From NCBI GenBank assembly GCA_022827345.1, contig JAJDTB010000064.1, positions 1 through 57,460 on the forward strand: a DNA stretch of 57,460 nucleotides. Reading direction: 5' to 3'. The notes below the pieces were generated by a model. That model searched no databases and was not told the origin of the DNA. It saw only the letters and a program-made list of their open reading frames with translations. Of the stretch, positions 9,449-17,741 are shown one piece after another (positions within the stretch are counted from its first letter, which is position 1; each line of letters opens with the position of its first letter). The position numbers and the translations under genes were made by a program. Source of the DNA: Gemmatimonadota bacterium. GTDB taxonomy: Bacteria; Gemmatimonadota; Gemmatimonadetes; Longimicrobiales; Gaopeijiaceae.

Positions 9449-9515
9449 GGGTGTCCTGTGTGGGAGCGAGGTTGGGAAGGGCAGGCGGGAAAAACGGCCT
9501 GCAAAGTCTGACGCA

Positions 9516-9550
9516 GGACCCGCCCGCGGGGCAAGTCGCGGCGCGGGTCC
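9516..9550. other. Hairpin-forming inverted repeat between fhs and the ARH gene
   Basis: GGACCCGC (9516-9523) and GCGGGTCC (9543-9550) are perfect inverted repeats separated by 19 nt, in the gap between two divergent genes. There is no T tract in either direction. It may be a regulator site or chance in GC-rich DNA. No clear promoter is visible in the rest of this gap (9449-9580). Confidence 0.25.
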
Positions 9551-9580
9551 GCAGAGGTTGTGACAACCGGGAGGGCAGCC

Positions 9581-10351
9581 ATGTGGGGAGCGATCATCGG
9601 CGACATCGTCGGTTCGGTCTACGAATGGGACCGGATCAAGACGAAGGACTTCGAGTTCTTCAACGAGAGGGGCCACTTCACGGACGACTCGGTCTGCACG
9701 GCTGCGGTGGCCGACATGCTGCTGCACGACCTCCCCGAGGCCGCGACGCTGCAGTCGTGGTGCCGCCGCTACCCCGGCATGTCCTACGGGGGCTGGTTCG
9801 CGCAGTGGATGTGGCACGAGTCCCCCGAGCCCTACAACAGCTTCGGGAACGGCGCGGCCATGCGCGTGTCGCCAGCCGCGCTACTCAACCGGGACGACCT
9901 CGCTGCCGCCCTCGCCGCCTCGGACCGGGTCACCGCCATCACGCACGATCACCCCGAGGGGATGAAGGGCGCGCGGGCCACCGTCCACGCGATCTGGCTG
10001 GCGTTGAACGGCGGCGACCCCGCGACGATCCGCGCGACAGTCGCCGCCGAATACGCCTACGACCTCCGGCGCACCGTCGACGAAATCCGCCCCGGCTACG
10101 CCTTCAACGAGACCTGCCAGGAGACCGTCCCCGAATCGATCACCTGCGCGCTGGAGTCCAACTCGTTCGAAGACGCGATCCGCAATGCGGTCTCGCTGGG
10201 CGGCGATTCGGACACGGTTGCCGCGATCGCTGGCCCGGTCGCGGAGGGGCTGCACGGGATCCCGCGCGCGATCAGGGCGGAGGCGCGGGAGCGCTACCTG
10301 GGGGACGCGGGGGATATGGTGGCGGTGATGGAGGAGATGTATGGGGGGTGA
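9581..10351 (+). CDS. ADP-ribosylglycohydrolase family protein (DraG/ARH-like)
   Basis: Predicted 256 residues. It has the family's metal-binding motifs: GAIIGDIVGSVYEW at residues 3-16, FTDDS at 33-37 and GGDSDTVAAIAG at 207-218, whose aspartates bind two Mg2+ ions in ARH enzymes. Expected activity is hydrolysis of ADP-ribose from a protein, nucleic acid or small molecule; the substrate is not evident. Start at the ATG giving MWGAII because GGGAGG lies 6 nt upstream; an ATG 21 nt earlier has no such site. It stands alone on this strand and is convergent with the DUF4276 gene. Confidence 0.88.
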   Translation: MWGAIIGDIVGSVYEWDRIKTKDFEFFNERGHFTDDSVCTAAVADMLLHDLPEAATLQSWCRRYPGMSYGGWFAQWMWHESPEPYNSFGNGAAMRVSPAALLNRDDLAAALAASDRVTAITHDHPEGMKGARATVHAIWLALNGGDPATIRATVAAEYAYDLRRTVDEIRPGYAFNETCQETVPESITCALESNSFEDAIRNAVSLGGDSDTVAAIAGPVAEGLHGIPRAIRAEARERYLGDAGDMVAVMEEMYGG

Positions 10352-10408
10352 GGAGTGGTGGCGGCCAAATTGCACCCAATGCGTCGGTTTGTCGTCATAA
10401 ATTATTTC

Positions 10409-10440
10409 AAAGTAATGTATACTTTACAAAATGTAATGTA
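10409..10440. repeat. AT-rich island with two GTAATGT repeats 21 bp apart and nested palindromes
   Basis: GTAATGT occurs at 10412-10418 and 10433-10439, again 21 bp apart, in inverse orientation to the pair at 6737-6764. AAAGTA/TACTTT (10409-10414 and 10420-10425) and TTACA/TGTAA (10424-10428 and 10432-10436) are inverted repeats inside it. The island lies between convergent genes (10352-10461), where no promoter is needed for either flanking gene. Confidence 0.4.
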
Positions 10441-10461
10441 AACATAACATAAATGGTCAGG

Positions 10462-11040
10462 TTAGTCACCCAGCAACTTTGCCAGGTCCCTCCACATCTT
10501 GTCGAACGAAGGCGCTCTGCGCGCCGCGTTGAGGTCAAGTCTTGCTGAAAGCGCCGCCTGATCGAGGGTGGGGCGGTAGCTTCTGCCCGATGGCATCCGC
10601 GCACTCAGCCACCCCTTCGCGTCCCGGATTGTCTCCACATCCGGGGGAGACATGACGGAGTCCGCGACGCCTCGTACTCCGGCGATCGACTCGGCCGCGG
10701 CCAGGAACCACGACTCGTATTCCGACTTTGCCAGGACGGTGAAGACGCGGCGGTCCGGGCGAGTCTGCTCGGCTCTTTCGAGCAACCGGGGTGCCAGTTC
10801 CGCAGGACAGGCGTCGTCGGCGTCGAGCAGGATAAGGATCGACCCGTCCGTACCGGCCTGACGGGCCGCGAGCTCGACGGCTCGTTCAAGTTCTCCCGGC
10901 TTCAAGAACCTGTCACGCTTCACTCTGATTGGGCGCGGGATGTGCACAGCATACCCCAAGGTGGCCGCGATCCGCCGGACCAACAGCGGAACCGCCTCCA
11001 CCTCCCCGTGACCCTCTACAACAATCGCTATCGTTGTCAA
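10462..11040 (-). CDS. DUF4276 family TOPRIM-like protein
   Basis: Predicted 192 residues. A TOPRIM-like signature is visible: glutamate E9 in VVEGHGE and an acidic cluster D73-A-D75-D76 in ILILLDADDA; SEYESWFLAAAESI further on is typical of DUF4276. Such folds coordinate Mg2+ and in OLD-type systems act as nucleases. The only possible start is TTG at 11040-11038: upstream codons hit a stop, and later starts would delete the E9 motif. It lies 11 nt after the AAA ATPase gene on the same strand, so the two are almost certainly co-expressed. Partner to that ATPase; activity unproven. Confidence 0.72.
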   Translation of the reverse strand: MTTIAIVVEGHGEVEAVPLLVRRIAATLGYAVHIPRPIRVKRDRFLKPGELERAVELAARQAGTDGSILILLDADDACPAELAPRLLERAEQTRPDRRVFTVLAKSEYESWFLAAAESIAGVRGVADSVMSPPDVETIRDAKGWLSARMPSGRSYRPTLDQAALSARLDLNAARRAPSFDKMWRDLAKLLGD

Positions 11041-11051
11041 TGGCTCACGGA

Positions 11052-12260
11052 CTAGCGCTTGTAGTCGAAGAGATCACGCTGGTTTAGGCTGAGCCTTGAG
11101 AGAGTGGGATCCGGCTCCAACTGATCCATCCTGAGGAGTTCCCCCACGGTATAGAGATGATCTCTGAGAGCAGAGCGCCCGATGTTGTCGAGCGGGCCGA
11201 TCCGGCTCTCGCCGTCCTCGGAAACGACCGCAAGGATGGATTCATCCGGAATCTCGTCACTGTCCAGCAGGTCAGCACTGTGACTCGTTACCAGCACCTG
11301 CGTATGTTGAGCGGCGTCCTTTAGACTGTCGACCAGAATACCGGCTGCTGCGGGGTGAAGCGCGACCTCCGGCTCTTCGATGCCCACGAGCGACCGCCTC
11401 TTCCCGTTGCCGTCCGCTCCCTGGAAAAGAGCGACCAGAATGCCGATCGTGCGCAGTGTGCCATCGGACATGCTACTCCCGTAGAAACGCCAGGGGTGCT
11501 TCGTCTTGCCGACACGCTGCCGGAATTCCAGCGTCTCCATGTTGCCTACCGGTTTCCGGTCGACCCGCGTGATCCCAGGCACCACTTTGCCGAGATACTC
11601 TTCGATCCGCGCCTTCGTTGCCGGGCTGCGTGCGGACATCCCAGCGAGAACACTGGCAATGTTGTTACCATCGCGGTTAAGCAGTTCACCTGGATCGGGG
11701 GGCTGGAATGCCCTGATCGCGGTGGGACTCAAGTTGTAGAACCCTGAGTGTGACAGGGCGTCGTAGACAGGACGAAAAGCGTCGAGTCCCGACGTGTTTA
11801 TCAGGTAGAGACGATCTGAGGATGCGGCGGGCCGGGGTGAAAAGCTGCCAACGACGTTCCCCCGGAAAACGCGATAGTAGTGGGACAGACCGTCGCCCCT
11901 TGGCACCACAACACATTCCTCGTCTTGAACTTCGTGTCCGCCTCCCTGCTTGGCTCCCACGTTGAACGCATAGTGGCCGGTGGACTCGCCCAGGTCGAAC
12001 TCCATTCGGATACCGAAATGGGTTGGATGTCCGCTGGAGCGTCGTCGTACCTCGTTGATTCCCCCTCGATCCCGCAACGCGTGATCAATGGAGAAACGAA
12101 GGGAGTCCGCGACGAACCGGAGCGCATCCAGGAAATTGCTCTTCCCCGAACCGTTGGGGCCCACCAGAAAAGTCAGTTGGGCGGGTTCGACATCGCAAGC
12201 CGCGATGCTCTTGTAGTTTCTGAGCTTTACGCGCCTTAGGAGCCGCCTGTCCTCCCCCAT
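11052..12260 (-). CDS. AAA family ATPase, OLD/RecF-like (AAA_21 type)
   Basis: Predicted 402 residues. ABC/SMC-class ATPase elements appear in order: Walker A GPNGSGKS (34-41) after the usual KLRNYKSI opening, an ABC-signature-like MSDGTLRTIG, Walker B GIEEPE (about 293-298), and the switch histidine in VLVTSHSADLLD (about H327). The pattern matches the ATPase half of OLD, PARIS (AriA) and related two-gene systems. Start at ATG 12260, just before the conserved N-terminal strand; TTG at 12284 would add 8 residues and overlap the formate dehydrogenase gene. The gene follows the formate dehydrogenase stop by 4 nt, although no functional link is known. Confidence 0.82.
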   Translation of the reverse strand: MGEDRRLLRRVKLRNYKSIAACDVEPAQLTFLVGPNGSGKSNFLDALRFVADSLRFSIDHALRDRGGINEVRRRSSGHPTHFGIRMEFDLGESTGHYAFNVGAKQGGGHEVQDEECVVVPRGDGLSHYYRVFRGNVVGSFSPRPAASSDRLYLINTSGLDAFRPVYDALSHSGFYNLSPTAIRAFQPPDPGELLNRDGNNIASVLAGMSARSPATKARIEEYLGKVVPGITRVDRKPVGNMETLEFRQRVGKTKHPWRFYGSSMSDGTLRTIGILVALFQGADGNGKRRSLVGIEEPEVALHPAAAGILVDSLKDAAQHTQVLVTSHSADLLDSDEIPDESILAVVSEDGESRIGPLDNIGRSALRDHLYTVGELLRMDQLEPDPTLSRLSLNQRDLFDYKR

Positions 12261-12264
12261 GAAT

Positions 12265-15051
12265 CTAAGATCGCCCCAGCTCAATTCCAGACCCCACCTG
12301 CCCCAACGCCGGCGGCTGTCCCACCGGCTTCAGCGCCACCGGACAGGCTTTCAGCGCCGCCGTCTGCGTAACCGGATCATAGCCACCCCCGGTCAACACA
12401 TTCACCGGCACGTCCTCGAACGCGAACGACGCGAAGACCGTCCCCTTCGGCGACTTGCCCGTCGCGCGCACCTTCACGTGCAGACACCCGCGCGGGTTGC
12501 TCATCTCGGCCCAGCCGCCGTCTTCCAGCCCCAGCCGCGCCAGGTCGTCGGGGTGCACCTCCAGCGTCTCTTCCGACAGCAGGTAGTCGATCCCGTCCGA
12601 CCTCCCGGTCTGGGTCCGCGTATGGTACTGCGGCAGCCGCCGGCCCGTGGTCAGCCACATCGGATACTCGTCCGAAATCGTCTCCTCGGGATCGCGGTAT
12701 TCAAGCATCTTGAAGATCCCGCGCCCGTTCTCGAAGCGCTCCTCGTGCAGCCTCGGCGTGCCCGGGTGCCCCTCCTCCGGGACCGGCCACTGGTATTCGC
12801 CCTGGTCGATCCGGTCCCAGTCGAGGCCGGCGTAGATGGGTGAGAGGGCGCAGAGTTCGTTGAAGACCTCCCTGGCCGACCCGAAATCGAAGCCATCCCA
12901 GCCCATGCGCTGAGCGAGCTGTGAGAGGATCCACCAGTCGGGCTTCGCTTCGCCTGGCGGCGGCACCGCCGCGCGCAACCGCTGGACGCGGCGCTCGGTG
13001 TTGGTGCAGACGCCGTCGGTCTCGGCCCAGGCGGTGGCGGGGAAGACCACATCCGCCACCTTGGCCGTCTCGGTCATGAAGATGTCGATCACGACCAGGC
13101 AGTCGAGGCTCTTGAGCGCGTGCTCGCAGTGGTGGCGGTCCGGGTCGGTGACGAGGGTGTTCTCGCCGTCGATGATCATCGCGTGGATGCCGTCGCCGCA
13201 CAGGTCCAGCGCGGTCACCTTCGTCATCCCGATCTCGAGGTCGACCTCGCGGCCGTACGCCTCGCGGAACTTCTCCTGGTGGGCCGGTACGGTCACCTTC
13301 TGGAAGCCGGGATAGTTGTTCGGCAGCGCGCCCGCGTCGCCCGCCCCCTGGATGTTGTTCTGGCCGCGCATCGGGTTCACCCCCGTGCCCTCGCGGCCCA
13401 GGTTGCCGGTCATCAGCGCCAGGTTGCAGAGGCTCTGCACGTTGTCGACGCCGCAGATGTGCTCGGTGATGCCCACCGTGTAGTAGATCGCGCCGCGGTC
13501 GGCCCCGCCGTAGAGCAGCGCCGCCTTCTCGATGTCCGCGGGGTCGCACTCGCAGATCTCGGCCGCCCACTCGGGCGTGTACTGCTCCACGTGCTTCAGG
13601 AAGTCCTCGCCGTGGGCCGTGCGCGCACCGACGAACTCCTCGTTCACCAGTCCCTCGCGGGCGATCACGTGCGCCATCGCCAGCAGCAGAGACACGTCCG
13701 AGCCCACGCGGATCGGCAGGTGCACGTCGGCGATCTCGGCCAGCCCGATCTTCCTCGGGTCCGCGACGATCATCTTCGCGCCGCGCGCGAGCGCCTTCTT
13801 GAGCCGCGTCGCCGCCACGGGGTGGCACTCGGTCATGTTCGTGCCGATGCAGAAGATCACATCGGGCTTGTCCATGTCCGCGAGCGGGTTCGACATGGCC
13901 CCTCGTCCGATTGTTGCCGCCAGACCGGCGACTGTGGGGGCGTGTCAGGCACGGCTGCAGTTGTCGATGTGATTCGTCCCCAATCCCGCCCGGATGAAGC
14001 GCTGCATCATGTAGGCGGCTTCGTGGGGCGCGCGTCCGGAGGCGATCCCGTAGACGGAACGGCGTCCGTGCTCCTTCACCACCTTGCGCAGCTTGCCCGC
14101 CGCGCGGTCCAGCGCCTCGTCCCACGACGCGGGGCGCAGCTTGCCCGAGTCATCGTCGCGCACGAACGGGGTGGAGAGGCGGTCCGGGTGGTGCACGAAG
14201 TCGAAGGCGAACTGGCCCTTCACGCAGAGCGACCCCTCGTTGGCGGGGCCGTCCATCGCCGGGAGGACGCCGACGATCTTCTCGCCGCGCGTCATGACAT
14301 CGACCGAGCAGCCGACGCCGCAATAGGGGCAGATGGTGCGGGTGGTCTCCGTCTCTCCGGGGACCTCCCGGTTGGCCAGCGCCTTGAGGTCGCCGAGCGC
14401 GCCCGTGGGGCAGGTCTGGATGCACTGGCCGCAGAAGGTGCACGCCGAATCCTTGAGGAGGCCGCCGAACTCGGTGGTGATCTGCGTGTCGAAGCCGCGG
14501 TTCATCACCGAGATCGCGTAGTCGCCCTCCTGCTCGGCGCAGACGCGCACGCAGCGGTAGCACGAGATGCAGTTCTCGTAGTCGCGCTTGATGAAGGGGT
14601 TGTCGTCGTCGGGACGGCTGGTGCCCGAATGGGCGCCCTCGAAGCGGCCCGAGCGGGCGTCGTAGCGGTCGAGCAGGTCGGCCATCTCCTGGCTCGCGTA
14701 GCCGTGCATGGGGTCGACGTCGGTGTCGCGGTTCTCCGACGCCACCATCTCCATGAGAATCCGGCGCTGGACTTCGAGCGCGGCCGAGCGCGTTCGCACG
14801 ACCATCCCGGGCTGGGCCTCCGTGGTGCACGAGGCGACCGGATTGCGCGCTCCCTCGAGCTCGACCACGCAGAGGCGGCAGCCCCCGAAGGGCTCGAGGC
14901 GGGGATCGTAGCAGAGGGTCGGGATTTCCTTCCGGTGCCGCTCGGCCACTTCGTAGACGGTCTCGCCGCGCGTGAAGGCGACCTTCTCGCCGTCCAGCGT
15001 CATCGTCAGCCGGGCGCCGTTCGTGGCGGGTGTGCCGTTCCGCTTCATCAT
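12265..15051 (-). CDS. fdhA: Selenocysteine-containing NAD-linked formate dehydrogenase, catalytic (alpha) subunit
   Basis: Predicted 928 residues when UGA at 13947-13945 is read as selenocysteine (residue 369). Domains in order: an N-terminal [2Fe-2S] ferredoxin (CYDPRLEPFGGCRLC), two [4Fe-4S] clusters (CISCYRCVRVC and CTFCGQCIQTCP), the molybdopterin-domain [4Fe-4S] (CPYCGVGC), then the bis-MGD catalytic domain. The UGA sits exactly where the metal-binding Cys/Sec of formate dehydrogenases occurs: SRA-U-HAPTVAGL, compared with RV-U-HGPSVAGL in E. coli FdhF. Both halves are in one frame with no other stop, and a SECIS hairpin follows. Start at ATG 15051, after AAAGG and 2 nt from the NuoEF stop. 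Oxidises formate to CO2; electrons go to the NuoEF-like subunit. selA, selB, selC and selD are not in this window. Confidence 0.9.
13898..13947 (-). promoter_or_regulatory. SECIS element following the in-frame UGA of formate dehydrogenase
   Basis: Directly after UGA, GTCGCC (13932-13927) pairs with GGCGGC (13921-13916) around the apical loop GGTCT (13926-13922). A lower stem GCCCC (13941-13937) pairs with GGGGC (13902-13898). The GGUCU loop begins 19 nt after UGA, the same spacing and loop that SelB recognises in the E. coli fdhF SECIS. The element also encodes the conserved HAPTVAGL residues, so it is under both protein and RNA constraint. Confidence 0.85.
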
Positions 15052-15053
15052 CG

Positions 15054-16760
15054 TCAGCCTTTCATTGCCGGCCCGTGGCTGCCGCCAGGACCTGCTACAT
15101 GCTCGCGAACCCGCTCGGGGAAGTACCGGATCAGGCTCTCCGTCAAAAGTGGGGCCGCCTGACCCAATCCGCACGCGCTCGTCTTCATCATGACCTGGTT
15201 CAGGTCGGTCACCTCGTCGACCCATGCCTCGACGGTATCGGGCCCGTCCCCTTCCAACCGCTCGACCAGCCGCTGGGTTCCGATCCGGCAGGGGAAGCAC
15301 TTCCCGCACGACTCCTCCGCGAAGAACTCCATCGACTCGCGCGTGACCCGGATCATGTCGCGGGAGTCGTCGAAGACCATGATTCCGCCGGCGCCCAGGA
15401 AGCTGCCCTTCGAGCGAATCGAGGGCTCGTCGAGGGTCACGTCGAGATCGGCGCCCGCCAGGAAGCCGCCGGACAGCCCGGCCATGGTCACGGCCTGGAT
15501 GGTGCGCCCGGACGGCGGACCTCCCGCCCAGTCATGCAGCAGCTCGGCCAGCGGAAGCCCAATCGGGACCTCGTAGTTGCCTGGCCGCGCGATGTCTCCC
15601 GACAGGCTGATCACCTTGGTGCCGGCGTGATCGCCGCGTCCCAGTCCCCGGTACCACTCCGCGCCGTGCACGAGAATGGGCGGGGCCGATGCCAGCGTCT
15701 CGACGTTGTTCACCACGGTGGGCAGGTTCTCGTAGCCGTGCGTGACGGGGAAGGGGGGGCGGTTGCGGGGGAAGGGGTGCTTGCCCTCGAGCGAGTTCAG
15801 CAGCGATGTCTCCTCGCCGCAGATATAGGCGCCCGCGCCGCGCCGGACGCGCAGGTCGAAGGCGAAGTCCGTGCCCAGGATGCCATCGCCCAGCAGCCCC
15901 GCCGCCTCCGCCTCCGCGATCGCCCCCTCGAGGATGTCCACCGTCTCCGGATACTCGTAGCGCAGGTAGATGAAACCGCGCACGGCCCCGGTGGCGTACG
16001 CCGCCAGCGCCATCCCCTCGATCATCCCGTGGGGATCGTGGTCCATCAGCAGCCGGTCCTTGAAGCAGCCGGGCTCGCCCTCGTCGGCGTTTGAGACGAT
16101 GGTCTTCGGCCCGCCGGGCGCATCGGCCACCGCCCGCCACTTCCGCCCGGTGGGGAACCCCGCCCCCCCGCGCCCCGCCAGCCCGCTCGCGTCGATCACG
16201 TCGATGACCTCGCCGGGGGTCATCCCGGTCACCGCGCGCGTCAGCGCCTCGTAGCCGCCATCGTTCCGGTACCCGGCCAGCCCGGCCCGCCCCGGATTGC
16301 GGATGCCGGCGAAGACGCACTCCTCGATCCCGCCCGGAGGCGCCGGCGGCAGCGGCGACGGTCCGCTCACCAGCGTGCTCGCCGTCCTGCCGGTCAGCAC
16401 CGTGCCCCCGTGAATCACCGGCACCGGCTGGTCGCAGCGGCCGGGACAGGGCATGGGCTGCGGATCGTGCCCGGCGGCGCGCAGGCTTGCCACCAGCACC
16501 TCCGCGCCCCGCATGCTGCAAACCGGTCCGGTGCAGACGCGCGGCCGGTCGAGACCGGCTTCGTCCCGCGAGAAGTGGTGGTAGAAGGTGACCGTGCCGA
16601 AGAGGTCGGCGATGGGGATGCGGAGTCCCTTCGCGATGGCGCGCAGCGCATCCTCCGACAGGTATCCGTCGCGCTGGTGAAAAGCGTGAAGGAGGGGCAG
16701 AAGGGGGGCGGGCTCGTTCTTCCAGCGCGCAAGGAGTTCGTCGTTGGTTGCCTGTGGCAT
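15054..16760 (-). CDS. Formate dehydrogenase NADH-linked subunit, NuoE-NuoF fusion
   Basis: Predicted 568 residues fusing two diaphorase subunits that are separate FdsG and FdsB proteins in many species. Residues 1-130 are NuoE-like, with the [2Fe-2S] ligands C76, C81, C105 and C109 (CTGPVC, CPGRC). The rest is NuoF-like: NADH site GRGGAGFPTGRKW, FMN site NADEGEPGCFKDR, GAYICGEETSLLNSLEG, and the [4Fe-4S] motif CGKCFPC with a later SACGLGQ. It should pass electrons from the catalytic subunit to NAD+. Start at ATG 16760 (MPQATND), which opens the NuoE domain; ATG 16817 would add 19 residues of unlikely composition. No strong ribosome site before either. Followed by the catalytic subunit after 2 nt. 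Confidence 0.88.
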   Translation of the reverse strand: MPQATNDELLARWKNEPAPLLPLLHAFHQRDGYLSEDALRAIAKGLRIPIADLFGTVTFYHHFSRDEAGLDRPRVCTGPVCSMRGAEVLVASLRAAGHDPQPMPCPGRCDQPVPVIHGGTVLTGRTASTLVSGPSPLPPAPPGGIEECVFAGIRNPGRAGLAGYRNDGGYEALTRAVTGMTPGEVIDVIDASGLAGRGGAGFPTGRKWRAVADAPGGPKTIVSNADEGEPGCFKDRLLMDHDPHGMIEGMALAAYATGAVRGFIYLRYEYPETVDILEGAIAEAEAAGLLGDGILGTDFAFDLRVRRGAGAYICGEETSLLNSLEGKHPFPRNRPPFPVTHGYENLPTVVNNVETLASAPPILVHGAEWYRGLGRGDHAGTKVISLSGDIARPGNYEVPIGLPLAELLHDWAGGPPSGRTIQAVTMAGLSGGFLAGADLDVTLDEPSIRSKGSFLGAGGIMVFDDSRDMIRVTRESMEFFAEESCGKCFPCRIGTQRLVERLEGDGPDTVEAWVDEVTDLNQVMMKTSACGLGQAAPLLTESLIRYFPERVREHVAGPGGSHGPAMKG

Positions 16761-16772
16761 CGGGTGGGAAGT

Positions 16773-16801
16773 TTGAGTTGGAAAGGTGGCCACAATAGAT
16801 A
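16773..16801 (+). promoter_or_regulatory. Possible promoter for fdhD-mobAB
   Basis: TTGAGT (16773-16778), a 17-nt spacer and TAGATA (16796-16801) lie in the gap between the divergent NuoEF and fdhD genes, about 70 nt before the fdhD start. The -10 is a poor match, so this is tentative. Confidence 0.3.
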
Positions 16802-16873
16802 TAGGTATCGGAAACATTTGGCGAGTCTCGGCCGGCGGAGGCGACTGATGACGGACTGCGGGGTGTACGGCTC

Positions 16874-17737
16874 ATGACGGCCATGTCGCGGCGGCGCGCT
16901 GCCCGCGTGCGCGTGGGGCGCATGCGCGGCGGCTGGTTCACGATCCGCGGCGACAGCGTGGCGGTCGAGGAGCCAATGGAGGTGCGCCTGGAGGTCCCCG
17001 CTGACGGCGCCACGCGCGAGCACCCCGTCTCGGTGACCATGAGGACGCCCGGCGACGACTTCGAACTCGCCGCGGGATTCCTCTTCACCGAGGGCGTGGT
17101 GACCGATCCGCGTGCGCTGGCGGATGTCCGCTACTGCCGCGACGTGGACCCGCAGGAGTACAACGTCGTGACCGCGTCGCTCCGCGATCCCGGCGCCTTC
17201 GACGCGACCAGCCTGACCCGCAACTTCTACGTCACCTCGTCGTGCGGCGTGTGCGGCAAGGCCTCGCTGGAGTCGGTGGAGGTGATGGGCTGCCAGGCCG
17301 TGCCGGACGGGACGCTGGGCATCCACGAATCCGAACTGCGCGCGCTTCCCGGCCGGCTGCGTTCCGCGCAGCAGGTGTTCGACCGCACCGGCGGGATCCA
17401 CGCGGCGGGGCTGTTCGATGCCGCCGGCGCGATCAACCTGGTGCGGGAGGACGTGGGGCGTCACAACGCGGTCGACAAGGTCGTCGGCGCGCTGGTGCTG
17501 TCGGGGCGGCTGCCGGGGTCGGAGTCGGGGCTCGTGGTGTCGGGGCGCTCGTCCTTCGAGATCCTGCAGAAGGCGGCGATGGCCGGCTTCCCCATGGTCG
17601 TCGCGGTCGGGGCGCCGTCGAGCCTGGCGGTGACCTTCGCGCGCCGCTTCAACATGACGCTGGTGGGATTCGCCAAGCACGACGGATACAATGTCTACTC
17701 GGGCGGTGAACGGATCGAGGGGGTGAAGGGGGGATGA
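16874..17737 (+). CDS. fdhD: FdhD, sulfur carrier for formate dehydrogenase activation
   Basis: Predicted 287 residues. FdhD takes sulfur from the IscS desulfurase and delivers it to the Mo-bis-MGD cofactor of formate dehydrogenases, which is essential for their activity. The sulfur-carrying CxxC is at C124/C127 (SSCGVCGKAS), and VREDVGRHNAVDKVVGA and SGRSSFEILQKAAMAG are family hallmarks. It is divergent from the formate dehydrogenase operon and 4 nt upstream of mobAB, so maturation genes sit back to back with their client. ATG at 16883 is an alternative start. Confidence 0.95.
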   Translation: MTAMSRRRAARVRVGRMRGGWFTIRGDSVAVEEPMEVRLEVPADGATREHPVSVTMRTPGDDFELAAGFLFTEGVVTDPRALADVRYCRDVDPQEYNVVTASLRDPGAFDATSLTRNFYVTSSCGVCGKASLESVEVMGCQAVPDGTLGIHESELRALPGRLRSAQQVFDRTGGIHAAGLFDAAGAINLVREDVGRHNAVDKVVGALVLSGRLPGSESGLVVSGRSSFEILQKAAMAGFPMVVAVGAPSSLAVTFARRFNMTLVGFAKHDGYNVYSGGERIEGVKGG

Positions 17738-17741
17738 CCGA

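Noticed and set aside
9516-9550. Hairpin before the ARH gene as a terminator or riboswitch
   Set aside because: No T tract and no recognisable riboswitch core; it lies between divergent genes, so it is kept only as a low-confidence inverted repeat.
13897-13947. Formate dehydrogenase read as a pseudogene split by a nonsense codon
   Set aside because: The stop is UGA at the exact catalytic Sec position, both sides stay in frame and conserved, and a SECIS with correct loop and spacing follows.
13120-15162. Plus-strand open frame of 680 codons over formate dehydrogenase
   Set aside because: Antisense to a gene with clear iron-sulfur and Mo-cofactor motifs; composition is rich in R, H, V and A with no domain.
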